Below are positions 46,465-55,528 of a stretch of 64,000 nt of DNA, piece by piece (the stretch's first letter is position 1; each line of letters opens with the position of its first letter). The stretch comes from Bacteroidia bacterium (GTDB lineage: Bacteria > Bacteroidota > Bacteroidia > AKYH767-A > OLB10). The notes beneath the pieces are model-generated. The model was not told the origin of the DNA and made no database searches. It saw only the letters and a list, made by a program, of their open reading frames with translations. A program made the position numbers and the translations under genes. Location of the stretch: positions 1,550,001-1,614,000 of the forward strand of contig JBAOIA010000011.1 of assembly GCA_037045145.1 (NCBI GenBank), in the 5' to 3' direction.

Positions 46465-47329
46465 GATGAAAGCAGATGAACATACTTTTCATGTTTTCAT
46501 GTTTTATGAATATGGTACAGATCATTTTATGAAACAGATTTCATTCGTTCAAATGCAATATGAAAAAAATGTTGTATTGCATATAGCATATTTAGAAAGA
46601 GATTTTAATTTGCTTAAGGAGACGCTGAATCAAGTCAGCCAGCACGAGAAATTTGTTTTGCATGAAGTTCAACAATCTCCTTTTACTAAAGTTTTTGAAT
46701 TGGTTTGTTTGTTAAGAGGGGTTGATAATGGGTGGATATGCCTTCTGAAGCCTGGTGATGAATGGCTGCCATATCATTTGTCTGCTTTTCGCGATGCTTT
46801 AATTCATTTTAAGGGATTTAAAACTTATTACGCTTTGAATTACCAAAGCGGATATAAGGCTATTCGATCAACAAACCCACTGAAAAATATTGTTGATGTG
46901 GAACAAATTGATTTGAGAAGTAAGTTGAGTCTGTCGCAATTAATGATTAATAGTAGTCTTTTTAAGAGCAATGTTTTTCCTGATTTTAAAGTAGATTCTC
47001 ATTTTGATTCACTGTTTGAACTAATATTAATATGCAGTTCTAGTATGGTAAGAATTAACAGATTTACAAATATTTGCAACATCAGGAAACAGGTGCATAA
47101 CAGGTCATATTTTGATCAACAAACACTGATAGTTTGTTACCTGATTAGAAATATTGTTAAAGACCATAAACAAAGATTTCAACTACTAATTACCAATTGG
47201 CGAATTGGTTTCATTGGATTGTTAAAAACGTTACGATTATTTAGTGCCGGAATATTTTTTAAAGAAATGCTTTGTTATTATGTTGGAATGAAAAGAGGTA
47301 TCAAGAAAGGACAAATTTATGTTGACTGA
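46451..47329 (+). CDS. Unusual GT2-like protein, probable polysaccharide gene
   Basis: The product is up to 292 residues. Starts at 46451, 46457 and 46466 are all possible, and the last would follow the upstream stop without overlap. I recognise no intact family. The segment VDNGWICLLKPGDEWLPYHLSAF parallels the GT2 neighbour's GEWIAFLDSDDFYLENHLSI, but the metal-binding D-S-D-D is replaced by K-P-G-D-E. The typical N-terminal P-V-Y-N strand is also absent. This suggests a degenerate GT2 paralogue that may be inactive or a partner subunit, or else a fold that only resembles one. Its location between active glycosyltransferase genes, with an 11-base overlap into the next gene, supports a role in the same pathway. 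Confidence 0.6.
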   Translation: MGMIEMKADEHTFHVFMFYEYGTDHFMKQISFVQMQYEKNVVLHIAYLERDFNLLKETLNQVSQHEKFVLHEVQQSPFTKVFELVCLLRGVDNGWICLLKPGDEWLPYHLSAFRDALIHFKGFKTYYALNYQSGYKAIRSTNPLKNIVDVEQIDLRSKLSLSQLMINSSLFKSNVFPDFKVDSHFDSLFELILICSSSMVRINRFTNICNIRKQVHNRSYFDQQTLIVCYLIRNIVKDHKQRFQLLITNWRIGFIGLLKTLRLFSAGIFFKEMLCYYVGMKRGIKKGQIYVD

Positions 47330-48212
47330 CAAGAAGCCTTTTTTTTCTGTAATTATGCCTGTGTATAATCGTGCAGACCTTGTTAAAGATTCCATAGCTT
47401 CTGTATTGAGCCAAAGATTTGATGATTTTGAACTGATATGTATTGATGATGGCTCAACTGATAATACATTATTAGTTTTAAAAGAAATTGTCAAAAAAGA
47501 TAAGAGGATTAAGTTGATTTCTCATCAAAATAGGGGTCGTTGTGCTGCCAGAAATGAAGGGATAAATGCAGCTTGTGGTGAATGGATTGCATTTCTTGAT
47601 TCAGATGATTTTTATCTTGAAAATCATCTTTCAATAATGTATCAGTTAATTCAAAAATTTCCGTCATTTTCAGGCCTGGCAACAGAATTGGTAGTAGAGA
47701 GTAAAATTAGAGATTATGCGAATTGCAACTATTTTAAAGATCAAAAAGTTTTTGATTTAAATGATTTTGCAGAAGCCAATCCAATTTCTTTAAATCAGTT
47801 TTGCTACAAAAAGTCAAATTATCCCGAATTGCTTTTTCCTGATATAAATATTCTAACTGCAGAAGATTTGCTTTTTTTTCGTATGTTTAGTTATAAATTT
47901 AAGATTTTGAAATCAGGAATCATAACAAATTTTGTAAACTCGCATGTTAACAGATCTATGAATCTTATATCTACAGAACAGTTTGTCTATTGGAATAAAT
48001 TTGCAACTGACTATTTTATTGAGAATTATACCTTACCCGATAAAATTACTTCTAAGATGCGGCAAAATTTGCAACTCTTTATAAGTAATGTTTACTTGTC
48101 ATCAAATAATATTAAAAAGGGACTTGGTGAGTTAATTAAAGTTATGAAATATCCACCGACCTATACTGATATCCATTTTTATAAAGCAATTGCAAAAATA
48201 TTTATTAACTGA
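47319..48212 (+). CDS. Family 2 glycosyltransferase
   Basis: This 297-residue enzyme has a textbook GT-A domain: FSVIMPVYNRADLVKDSI at the N-terminus, LICIDDGSTDNT (about 48), and the metal-binding D-S-D-D in GEWIAFLDSDDFYLENH (about residues 88-103). The C-terminal 120 residues are variable and probably bind the acceptor. It likely adds one sugar of the repeat unit. The gene overlaps the upstream gene by 11 bases and its stop overlaps the AsnB-type start by one base, so translation is coupled through the operon. Confidence 0.9.
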   Translation: MLTDKKPFFSVIMPVYNRADLVKDSIASVLSQRFDDFELICIDDGSTDNTLLVLKEIVKKDKRIKLISHQNRGRCAARNEGINAACGEWIAFLDSDDFYLENHLSIMYQLIQKFPSFSGLATELVVESKIRDYANCNYFKDQKVFDLNDFAEANPISLNQFCYKKSNYPELLFPDINILTAEDLLFFRMFSYKFKILKSGIITNFVNSHVNRSMNLISTEQFVYWNKFATDYFIENYTLPDKITSKMRQNLQLFISNVYLSSNNIKKGLGELIKVMKYPPTYTDIHFYKAIAKIFIN

Positions 48213-50104
48213 TGTGCGGAATAGTAGGTAGTTTTTCGGTAAGTAATTATTTTTCTATTGATGATATTAGAAAAGCATCTGCTGCAATCAAACATCGTGG
48301 TCCTGATGGAGAAGGATTTTATAGCGATAATTTTGTTCGATTGGCACATAGGAGATTGTCTATAATTGACCTCGATAACAGAGCCTCACAACCTATGTAT
48401 TCATCATGTAGTCGTTATGTGATGGTGTATAATGGAGAAATCTATAATTATGTTGAATTACGTAAAGAGTTAGAAATAAAGTATAAGGATAGCCCATTGT
48501 CTGAATTTAAGACTACAAGTGATACAGAAGTAATTTTAAGATTATTTGAGATTAAAGGTGCTGATTTTGTAAATGACTTGAATGGTATGTTTGCAATTGC
48601 AATTTATGATACTCAAGCCAATAAATTGTTTTTGTTCAGAGATAGATTTGGGATAAAACCTTTGTATTATTTTCTGGATTCAGTTGGTAATATTTGTTTT
48701 GCTTCTGAGCTTAAGGCATTACTTGCAATTGATGGAATTGAAAAGAAAGTTAATAATCAGGCGGTAACAAGTTTTCTGCACACAGGATTTATTCCTGCAC
48801 CACTAACAATATATCAGAAAATATATAAACTTGAAAGTGGAAGTAGCTTAATTATTGATAGAAATGGTTTGGAACGTAAATCGTTTGTGATAGAAAAAAA
48901 GTGTTCTCAACGTGAGCTTATACGCGATGAAAAAAAAGTGATACAAGATGTAGAAAAGCTTTTGATGCAATCCGTAAAGATTCAATTACGCAGCGATGTT
49001 CCTTATGGCGTTTTTTTAAGTGGAGGTGTTGATTCAAGTTTGCTAACAGCAATAGCAGCCAGAAATGTTAATGAAAGGCTGAATACATTTTCTATTGGTT
49101 TTACAGAGCAAAGTCATAATGAATCTGAACATGCGAAAGTCATTGCACAACATATTGGAACCAATCATCATGAGTTTGTTGTTTCTGTTAAAGATGCGAT
49201 TGACTTAGTTGAAACATTTTTTGAAGTTTATGACGAGCCTTATACAGATACTTCTGGAATTCCTACTATGATTGTTTCAAAGCTTGCTTCAAAGCATGTT
49301 AAAGTAGTATTGTCAGGCGAAGGTGGTGATGAATTGTTTTTTGGATACGGCACACATAATTGGGCTAAGCGACTAAATACTTTTCCTTTTAATGTTTTAA
49401 GGAGCTCTGTTAGAACGGCTCTCTCACTTGGTAACTCACGCAGTAAACGCGTTGCACATTTACTGGATTTTGATATATATTCCGAATTTTTACCGGAGCA
49501 TATTTATTCGCAAGAACAATATTTGTTCAGCAATAAGGAAATTGTGGACTTAGTTACTGAAGAATTGAAGGAGGAAGCTATAAGAAATATAACGCATCGA
49601 AATGAAATGTTGAATCTGATGTTTGATAAAAGTGATGACTGCATGCCTGAAGAAAGACAAGCTAATTATGAACTTAAGTTTCCTTTCCAGGATGATTTAT
49701 TAACTAAGGTTGACAGGGCTACTATGTTTAATTCTATTGAAGCACGCGTACCTTATTTAGACAATAATCTAGCTGAATATGTTTTCTCAGTTGCAAGTGA
49801 TATTAAAATAAAGGATGGAGTTAATAAATACCCATTAAAAAAAATTCTTGCCAGCTACATACCTGAAGAATTATTTATGCGACCTAAAAAAGGATTTTCA
49901 ATTCCTCTTGCAAAATGGCTAAAAACTGATTGCAAATATTTGCTTGATCGCTATCTTGATAAGGGGATAATTCAACAGGCGGGTTTTGTTAAATTTAGTG
50001 TGGTGGAGAAATTAATTCAAAGATTTCTCTCCGGAGAAGATTATTTATATAATCGTATCTGGAGTCTAATCGTGCTTCATCGTTGGTATGAATGTCAGCA
50101 ATGA
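48212..50104 (+). CDS. asnB: Asparagine synthetase B-type glutamine amidotransferase
   Basis: The 630-residue protein has the N-terminal class II glutaminase domain with nucleophile Cys2 (MCGIVGSFS), PDGEGF and RLSIIDLD...MVYNGEIYNY, and a C-terminal AMP-forming domain with the PP-loop SGGVDSS (from about residue 270) and SGEGGDELFFGYG. The chemistry is glutamine-dependent conversion of a carboxylate to an amide. Family members next to glycosyltransferases in surface-polysaccharide clusters usually amidate a uronic-acid-type sugar rather than make asparagine, and this placement favours that role. It is the last gene of the operon and converges on batE with 3 bases between them. Confidence 0.9.
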   Translation: MCGIVGSFSVSNYFSIDDIRKASAAIKHRGPDGEGFYSDNFVRLAHRRLSIIDLDNRASQPMYSSCSRYVMVYNGEIYNYVELRKELEIKYKDSPLSEFKTTSDTEVILRLFEIKGADFVNDLNGMFAIAIYDTQANKLFLFRDRFGIKPLYYFLDSVGNICFASELKALLAIDGIEKKVNNQAVTSFLHTGFIPAPLTIYQKIYKLESGSSLIIDRNGLERKSFVIEKKCSQRELIRDEKKVIQDVEKLLMQSVKIQLRSDVPYGVFLSGGVDSSLLTAIAARNVNERLNTFSIGFTEQSHNESEHAKVIAQHIGTNHHEFVVSVKDAIDLVETFFEVYDEPYTDTSGIPTMIVSKLASKHVKVVLSGEGGDELFFGYGTHNWAKRLNTFPFNVLRSSVRTALSLGNSRSKRVAHLLDFDIYSEFLPEHIYSQEQYLFSNKEIVDLVTEELKEEAIRNITHRNEMLNLMFDKSDDCMPEERQANYELKFPFQDDLLTKVDRATMFNSIEARVPYLDNNLAEYVFSVASDIKIKDGVNKYPLKKILASYIPEELFMRPKKGFSIPLAKWLKTDCKYLLDRYLDKGIIQQAGFVKFSVVEKLIQRFLSGEDYLYNRIWSLIVLHRWYECQQ

Positions 50105-50107
50105 TGA

Positions 50108-50869
50108 TTAAATTGTTTGCAGATCTTTAGATTTAATCCAGCCTATATTTCCATTAGGGATTCTTATTTTTTTCCAATAGCCCAGCTCATCAACAATATT
50201 AATTTTAGTCCCTTCATGTAATTGAAACAGGTTGGTGCCTTTATCATCAGGAGCACTTTTAATATAAGCACTTTGACTAATGATTAATGCCTCTACTGAT
50301 GAATCATTTATTCTTTGGCGTGTTTGGGTTGTGACAAAGAAAAATAATGTGCAGCAAGCCAGAGTTATGCTTAAGATAAAGCATAATTTTTTCAATGGAA
50401 TATTTTTAATAAGAATCATGGTAGCTATTGTTGCAATACATAGCCAAAGAAAAACCAGCATTATGACAGCCGATGAGTCGGCTGTTGAAGAGGCTAGGTA
50501 GTTATCCCACCACTGATCATAAAATACTTTTGGTGTAGGCTCAATTTTGTCAATAGTTTTTTGATTTACAATAGCTAAATTTAGATTTACATCAGCATCG
50601 TCAGGTTTTATTTTTTTTGCTCTTTCGTAATTTAATATTGCTTTAGTGTAATTATTTGTTTTGTAATAAGCGTTTCCAAGATTATAATAAACTTCAAATG
50701 AGATTATGTTGTCTGCAATAATTTGTTCATATTTTTCAATAGCCTCGTAATAGTTTTGTTTTAAATAAAGATTATTAGCTTCATTAAATGCCAAATCATG
50801 TTTTGGGTCGGCAAAAACATTCTTTGAAAGCAATAGGTAAAGTAAGAGAAATAAATGTTTTGCTTTCAT
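50108..50869 (-). CDS. batE: BatE: TPR and SH3-like domain protein of the aerotolerance operon
   Basis: This 253-residue protein has a signal peptide (MKAKHLFLLLYLLLSKNVFA), about two to three TPR repeats (LYLKQNYYEAIEKYEQII, VYYNLGNAYYKTNNYTKAILNYERA), two membrane segments around residues 135-180, and a C-terminal bacterial SH3 domain (KGTNLFQLHEGTKINIVDELGYWKKIRI...WIKSKDL). This arrangement is that of BatE, the last Bat protein. It is probably anchored in the inner membrane with a periplasmic TPR. The gene starts 3 bases after batD. The Bat system is linked in Bacteroides fragilis to oxygen tolerance; the mechanism is unknown. Confidence 0.85.
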   Translation of the reverse strand: MKAKHLFLLLYLLLSKNVFADPKHDLAFNEANNLYLKQNYYEAIEKYEQIIADNIISFEVYYNLGNAYYKTNNYTKAILNYERAKKIKPDDADVNLNLAIVNQKTIDKIEPTPKVFYDQWWDNYLASSTADSSAVIMLVFLWLCIATIATMILIKNIPLKKLCFILSITLACCTLFFFVTTQTRQRINDSSVEALIISQSAYIKSAPDDKGTNLFQLHEGTKINIVDELGYWKKIRIPNGNIGWIKSKDLQTI

Positions 50870-50872
50870 AGT

Positions 50873-52738
50873 TTATTTGTTTAAAAGATTTTCAAGCTCT
50901 GTAATGATAGCTGCAGCTTCAGCGTAAATTTTTTGTGTGTCATTATTCTGTGTCAGTGGGGCATATCGGGCAAGTTCACACAAGTCAATTGTTGAAATAA
51001 TTCTTTCAGTTATTGTATCAGGTATATTCCTGCTGATTAATTTCTGCTTGAGATTTTCTTTTGTCATCTCTGAGAAATTGATGTTTAGTTTGTCAGAAGC
51101 ATAACCATATAAGGCTTTGGAAATCTCTTCGTAAAAGGAATCATCTTTCTTGGCATCAATCATCTTTTTAGCAATGGATAATCTTTTATGTGCCATTTTT
51201 GTAGCTCTGCTGCTTCGCATATATTCTGCATCACCGGCAAGTTTGTTTCTTCTTCTAATAAAAAATATCAGTATTATTAATGCCGCAAATGGAATTACAA
51301 ATAGTAAATAATACAAAGCACTCAGGTAAAATGTTGATACAGCTTTTGTAGTTAATTTTCCGGTTTTAATAAATGAAATATCTTTGCCGAGCAGCTTAAT
51401 ATCTGTTTTGTTTTGAGATGTCGCTACAGATTGTGCAGCACCTGCATCGCCAGAAATACCTTTAACTGTAATTTTAAACTCTGATGAATGTAACTGTACA
51501 TATTGTTTTTTGTCAAGGTCGAAGTAGGTGAATTTTATTGGATCAATAGTATATTCACCTTCATGGCGTGGTATCAATAAGTATTCAAAAGTTTTACTGC
51601 CTGAGACACCACTTTCTGAAATATTTGTGTTGTCGCTGACCTTAGGATCATATTTTTCAAAATCAGTCGGTACCTCAACTTCTGGTGCATCAATAAGTTT
51701 TAAATTTCCTTTACCTGATATTTTTATTTTAAGGTTAATAGCATCATTGGCTTTTACTTTATCATTATCAGTTGTTGCCTGCATACTAAATGTTCCAACT
51801 GCACCTTTAAATGCATTGTCACTTTCCTGAGGTAAATCTTTGACTGTAATTTTTACTGGTAAGCTTTTTACGTTAACTTTTACATCTTGTGCCGATCCGA
51901 AAAACGGGTCGTTAAAAAACGGGTCGTTAAAAATATCAAATGGATTATTGGAGCGTTTGCGTTGGTTTTGAATACGGGCAATGCAGCTTCCTTCCATAGG
52001 TTCAATAGTTAATGTGCCAGATTGCTGTGGAAACAGAAGGACCTTTTTAACTATACCAACTCTATACATTTCACCATTGTAATTTTCTGTGGTGAGTTCT
52101 AATTGTTGCGGCATTTTTAATTCCTGTGACCAGAATCCATTTAGTGCCGGCAATTTATCAATGCTATAGTTTACTAAATTTACTTTAGTATATAGTTTAT
52201 ATGTTGCCAAAATACCTTCTCCACGATAAACATTTGTTTTGTTTAAACTCACTCTTAAAAACACACTATTGTTGTTGACACCTGCCTCAGCAGCATCAGC
52301 TTTTTGCTGTTGTGCGCCAGATTGTGCTTTTTGTCCTTTAACGACATTAATCGTTAGGCTGTTGGATTTTACTTTTCCTCCATTAACATTTATTGTAGCG
52401 GGGTCAATTCGAAAAGTTCCTTCGCTGTTTGCAGTAAGATAATAAGTAAACGATACAGACTGCGACATGTTGCCGTTTATAAATTGCATACTTGTGCTTT
52501 GATTAGGGCCGCTTAATACATTGAAATCCCTAAAAGTTGGAGCCTGAAAATTACTACCTTGTGTGTTTAAAGTATATGTAATACTAAATTGCTCATTGGT
52601 GCCAACGGGGTTTTTGTTTATGGATGCAATAAAAGTTATTTCTGCGGCAAAAATATTTGAAGTAGTTAGAAGCAACAAATGAAGCATCAGGCCTAAAAAT
52701 ACAGGCTTGTACTTTAATTTAATAGCTGTTATTACCAT
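50873..52738 (-). CDS. batD: BatD: membrane-anchored periplasmic protein of the aerotolerance operon
   Basis: The 621-residue product has a signal sequence (hydrophobic about 12-31), then long beta-rich periplasmic regions starting AEITFIASINKNPVGTNEQFSI. A membrane helix follows at about residues 475-497 (STFYLSALYYLLFVIPFAALIILIFF region), and a cytoplasmic helical tail of about 120 residues ends in AAAIITELENLLNK. This is the standard BatD layout (oxygen-tolerance family, DUF-type beta domains). A 15-base tandem duplication produces N-D-P-F-F twice. The gene overlaps the batC stop by 7 bases. The protein probably works with the BatA/BatB VWA proteins at the inner membrane. Confidence 0.9.
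   Translation of the reverse strand: MVITAIKLKYKPVFLGLMLHLLLLTTSNIFAAEITFIASINKNPVGTNEQFSITYTLNTQGSNFQAPTFRDFNVLSGPNQSTSMQFINGNMSQSVSFTYYLTANSEGTFRIDPATINVNGGKVKSNSLTINVVKGQKAQSGAQQQKADAAEAGVNNNSVFLRVSLNKTNVYRGEGILATYKLYTKVNLVNYSIDKLPALNGFWSQELKMPQQLELTTENYNGEMYRVGIVKKVLLFPQQSGTLTIEPMEGSCIARIQNQRKRSNNPFDIFNDPFFNDPFFGSAQDVKVNVKSLPVKITVKDLPQESDNAFKGAVGTFSMQATTDNDKVKANDAINLKIKISGKGNLKLIDAPEVEVPTDFEKYDPKVSDNTNISESGVSGSKTFEYLLIPRHEGEYTIDPIKFTYFDLDKKQYVQLHSSEFKITVKGISGDAGAAQSVATSQNKTDIKLLGKDISFIKTGKLTTKAVSTFYLSALYYLLFVIPFAALIILIFFIRRRNKLAGDAEYMRSSRATKMAHKRLSIAKKMIDAKKDDSFYEEISKALYGYASDKLNINFSEMTKENLKQKLISRNIPDTITERIISTIDLCELARYAPLTQNNDTQKIYAEAAAIITELENLLNK
51900..51929 (+). repeat. Perfect 15-base tandem repeat inside batD
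   Basis: The unit AAAAACGGGTCGTTA occurs twice back to back and keeps the frame, giving two N-D-P-F-F pentapeptides in the linker of BatD. Such a unit can gain or lose copies by slippage without breaking the gene. Confidence 0.85.
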
Positions 52739-53466
52739 TGCTTTTCAATATTAACTCTTGTACCTTCTTTCTTAGCTAATTTCTTCTGCAAATTCATTTC
52801 ATCGTTTTTAAGTGCCTCAAGCATGCGTTCTGCATCTTCTTTGGAAATTTTTGGCTGCTGTGCTTGTTCTTTTTTCTGATCTTGCTTTTGTTGATCCTGT
52901 TCTTTTTGTTGTTCTTTTTGTTGTTCTTTTTGTTGCTTTTGTTGGTCTTGCTTTTGCTGCTGTTTATCCTGCTGTTGTTTTTGTTGGTTCTTTTGATCTT
53001 TTTTGTTTTCCTGATTTTGTTTTTCTTGTTGCTGTTGTTGTTTTAGTTTTGCTAAAGCATAAGAATAATTATATAAAGCATCTTTATCATTTGGGCTAAG
53101 CTTTAAAGCTTCTTTATAAGCATTTGCTCCTTCCTTATATTTTTCTGATTTCATCATAGCATTGCCAAGATTATACAGAGACTTAGCTTTAACATCTGAA
53201 GAAAGTTTTTCATTGTTCAGGTTTTGATAAACTCCGGCAGCTTCATCAAATTTATTTTGTTTGTAAAGTGCATTACCTAAATTGTATCGTCCTGCCACAC
53301 TACTGCCATTTTTTTCAATTGCTTTTCGATAGCTGGATTCTGCCTGATCAAACTTTCCGTTTTTATATTCTTTATTGCCCTCACGAACCAATGGTTTATC
53401 ATTTTGTGAATGAGCTACAAAATACATTGACATGAAAAACAATATAAGAATATTACTTTTTTTCAT
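52732..53466 (-). CDS. batC: BatC: TPR protein with Gln/Lys-rich tail
   Basis: I prefer the ATG at 53466, which begins the signal peptide MKKSNILILFFMSMYFVAHS and gives about 244 residues; in-frame ATGs at 53478 and 53472 would add four residues at most. TPR repeats follow (AESSYRKAIEKNGSSVAGRYNLGNALYKQNKFDEAAGVYQNL; NLGNAMMKSEKYKEGANAYKEALKLSPND). Next comes a tract of about 65 residues made mainly of Gln, Lys, Glu and Asp, probably coiled-coil or disordered. The C-terminus carries EDAERMLEALKNDEMNLQKKL. This is the BatC pattern. The gene overlaps the end of batB. It probably serves as a periplasmic scaffold for the Bat complex. Confidence 0.85.
   Translation of the reverse strand: MKKSNILILFFMSMYFVAHSQNDKPLVREGNKEYKNGKFDQAESSYRKAIEKNGSSVAGRYNLGNALYKQNKFDEAAGVYQNLNNEKLSSDVKAKSLYNLGNAMMKSEKYKEGANAYKEALKLSPNDKDALYNYSYALAKLKQQQQQEKQNQENKKDQKNQQKQQQDKQQQKQDQQKQQKEQQKEQQKEQDQQKQDQKKEQAQQPKISKEDAERMLEALKNDEMNLQKKLAKKEGTRVNIEKQW
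52854..53046 (-). repeat. Gln/Lys-rich low-complexity tract in batC
   Basis: The coding DNA repeats CAG/CAA and AAA/GAA codons, including near-identical copies of K-E-Q-Q three times. The antisense strand shows a long false reading frame rich in Leu and Phe. Confidence 0.8.
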
Positions 53467-54505
53467 CACCATCGCCAAATAAATTTAATTCTTCCATCCA
53501 TCTGCTTCTTTTTTCTGAAATCAGAAACTCTAAGATAATAAGAAATAATGCTACACCTAAAAGATATTGAAATTGGTCTGCATAATCTGTAAACATTTTA
53601 CTGCCAAATTCGTTTTTTTGCATAGCATTGATTTCCTTCATAATAATACTAAGTCCATCATCGCTATTTGTTGCCCTTATAAATTTACCGTTTCCGGCTT
53701 GTGCAATTTCTGCTAAGGTTTGCTCATCAATTTTAGTAATTACAGTCTGACCGTTATTGTCCTGCATAAATCCAGTGCGCTGGTTATTTGTATAAACCGG
53801 AATAGGAGCTCCATTAACTGTACCCATACCTATGGTATGAACTGTAATATTATTTTTATAGGCTTCTTTAGCTGCCGCTATCGCATCATCTTCATGATTT
53901 TCTCCATCAGTAATAACAATAATAGCTTTGTTTTTTTTCGAAGAGTCTTCAGTGCCGAAAGATGATGTTGCCAGATCAATAGCTTTCCCTATGGCTGTTC
54001 CCTGCGTTGGAACAATGTTAGTATTGACAGTTGAAAGAAATAATTTCGCAGCTCCATAGTCTGTGGTGATAGGCAGTTGTGTATAGGCTTCTCCGGCAAA
54101 GACTATCAAACCGATTCTGTCACCTTGCATTTGATCAATTAATCGTGAAATAGATTGTTTTGCCCGCTCCAAACGACTTGGTTTAATATCCTCGGCATTC
54201 ATGCTGTTGCTTACATCGAGTGCAATGATGACATCAACACCTTTGCGTTTAACAGTTTCTAATTTGGTTCCTACCTGTGGCCCGGCAATTCCAATTATCA
54301 GGAATAGAAAAGCCGTCATCAAGAGAATAAATTTGAGCAATGGTTTGGTATATGCTTTACCCGGTGTGAGGTATTTTACCAGATTTATATCACCAAATAT
54401 TTTTAGTGATTTTTTTCTCCAGCTAACCAGGCTCACATATAAAATGATAAATAGCGGTATCAGAGCAAGACCATATAAAATTAAACTATGTGAGAAACGA
54501 AACAT
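53453..54505 (-). CDS. batB: BatB: membrane VWA-domain protein
   Basis: The 350-residue protein begins with two membrane helices (about residues 8-26 and 58-78), followed by a VWA domain with the metal-site motif ALDVSNSMNAEDIKPSRL (D-V-S-N-S) and a T-D-G loop in VITDGENHED. A final membrane helix (about 312-330) precedes a short charged tail. This order is the BatB/BatA pattern. The VWA domain probably faces the periplasm and binds the other Bat proteins. It follows batA by 18 bases and overlaps batC by about 14 bases. Confidence 0.88.
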   Translation of the reverse strand: MFRFSHSLILYGLALIPLFIILYVSLVSWRKKSLKIFGDINLVKYLTPGKAYTKPLLKFILLMTAFLFLIIGIAGPQVGTKLETVKRKGVDVIIALDVSNSMNAEDIKPSRLERAKQSISRLIDQMQGDRIGLIVFAGEAYTQLPITTDYGAAKLFLSTVNTNIVPTQGTAIGKAIDLATSSFGTEDSSKKNKAIIVITDGENHEDDAIAAAKEAYKNNITVHTIGMGTVNGAPIPVYTNNQRTGFMQDNNGQTVITKIDEQTLAEIAQAGNGKFIRATNSDDGLSIIMKEINAMQKNEFGSKMFTDYADQFQYLLGVALFLIILEFLISEKRSRWMEELNLFGDGDEKK

Positions 54506-54523
54506 TTTTATGCTTTAATAATA

Positions 54524-55525
54524 TTAAGTAAGTTTTCTTAACCAAGTATATTTTAACAATAATTCTATTGCAAAAAATATTCCTGCCGCCAATGCATAAT
54601 TAAAATATTCTTCGCTGTGACGTCTAAACTCAGTTACTTCAACTTTTGTTTTTTCGAGTTTGTCAATTTCTGAGTATATTTCTTTTAAAGTTTTATTGTT
54701 TGTTGCACGGAAATATTTTCCATCTGTAGCATCAGATATTTGTTTACAGATTTCTTCATCAATCTGCACAGGAACATTCTGGTACTGAATTCCAAATATT
54801 GTCTTAAACGGATATGGGGCCATACCAACGGTTCCAACACCAATTGTATAAACTCTTATCCCAAAAGTTTTAGCTATTTCACCTGCTGTTAATGGTGCAA
54901 TTGCTCCGGCATTATTCACACCATCAGTTAACAAAATAATAACCTTACTTTTTGTCTTAGCATCTTTCAAACGATTTACTGCTGTTGCCAATCCTTCACC
55001 AATAGCAGTGCCGTCTGTCAACATGCCACTTTCAATTTTCGACATTAGATTTTTTAATACAGCATGGTCTGAAGTTAATGGGCACTGCGTAAAGCTCTCC
55101 CCACTGAAAATTACCAAACCAATTAAATCATTGGGGCGATGATCAATAAAATCAATAGCCACTTTTTTTGCAGCTTCAATTCTATTGGGTTTAAAATCTT
55201 CTGCAAGCATACTGCCAGAAATGTCCATTGCTAAAACAATTGAAATACCTTCTGTTGAAACTTGTTGTGCCTGTGATGATGACTGTGGGCGTGCAAGTGC
55301 AATGATGATGCAGATTACACAAAGGATTCGAAATAAGAACGGCATGAATACCAAACGCTGTCTGAAACTTGGTTGGTAATTTTGAAAACCATCATCAGTA
55401 GAAAATTTAAGTCTGACCTTTTTTGCCGAAGTAACTTTCCATTGCCATAACAGCATAGCCGGAATTAGCAACAGCAACCAGAAAAACTGAGGATAAGCAA
55501 ATTGTATGTTATCAAATAAACTCAT
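54524..55525 (-). CDS. batA: BatA: membrane VWA-domain protein
   Basis: This 333-residue protein has two N-terminal membrane helices (about residues 12-28 and 57-79), a VWA domain with the metal-site motif LAMDISGSMLAEDFKPNRI (D-I-S-G-S) and ILLTDGVNNAGAI, and a C-terminal helix (about 309-328). It resembles BatB throughout, as expected for the batA-batB duplication. It starts 3 bases after the upstream DUF4381-like gene. A MoxR ATPase lies in the same operon and commonly acts on VWA-domain proteins, so BatA is a likely MoxR client. Confidence 0.88.
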   Translation of the reverse strand: MSLFDNIQFAYPQFFWLLLLIPAMLLWQWKVTSAKKVRLKFSTDDGFQNYQPSFRQRLVFMPFLFRILCVICIIIALARPQSSSQAQQVSTEGISIVLAMDISGSMLAEDFKPNRIEAAKKVAIDFIDHRPNDLIGLVIFSGESFTQCPLTSDHAVLKNLMSKIESGMLTDGTAIGEGLATAVNRLKDAKTKSKVIILLTDGVNNAGAIAPLTAGEIAKTFGIRVYTIGVGTVGMAPYPFKTIFGIQYQNVPVQIDEEICKQISDATDGKYFRATNNKTLKEIYSEIDKLEKTKVEVTEFRRHSEEYFNYALAAGIFFAIELLLKYTWLRKLT

Positions 55526-55528
55526 ATT

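Noticed and set aside
52812..53099. Plus-strand Leu/Val/Phe-rich frames opposite batC
   Set aside because: They are the antisense of a Gln/Lys codon tract, which always gives hydrophobic repeats, and carry no independent signal.
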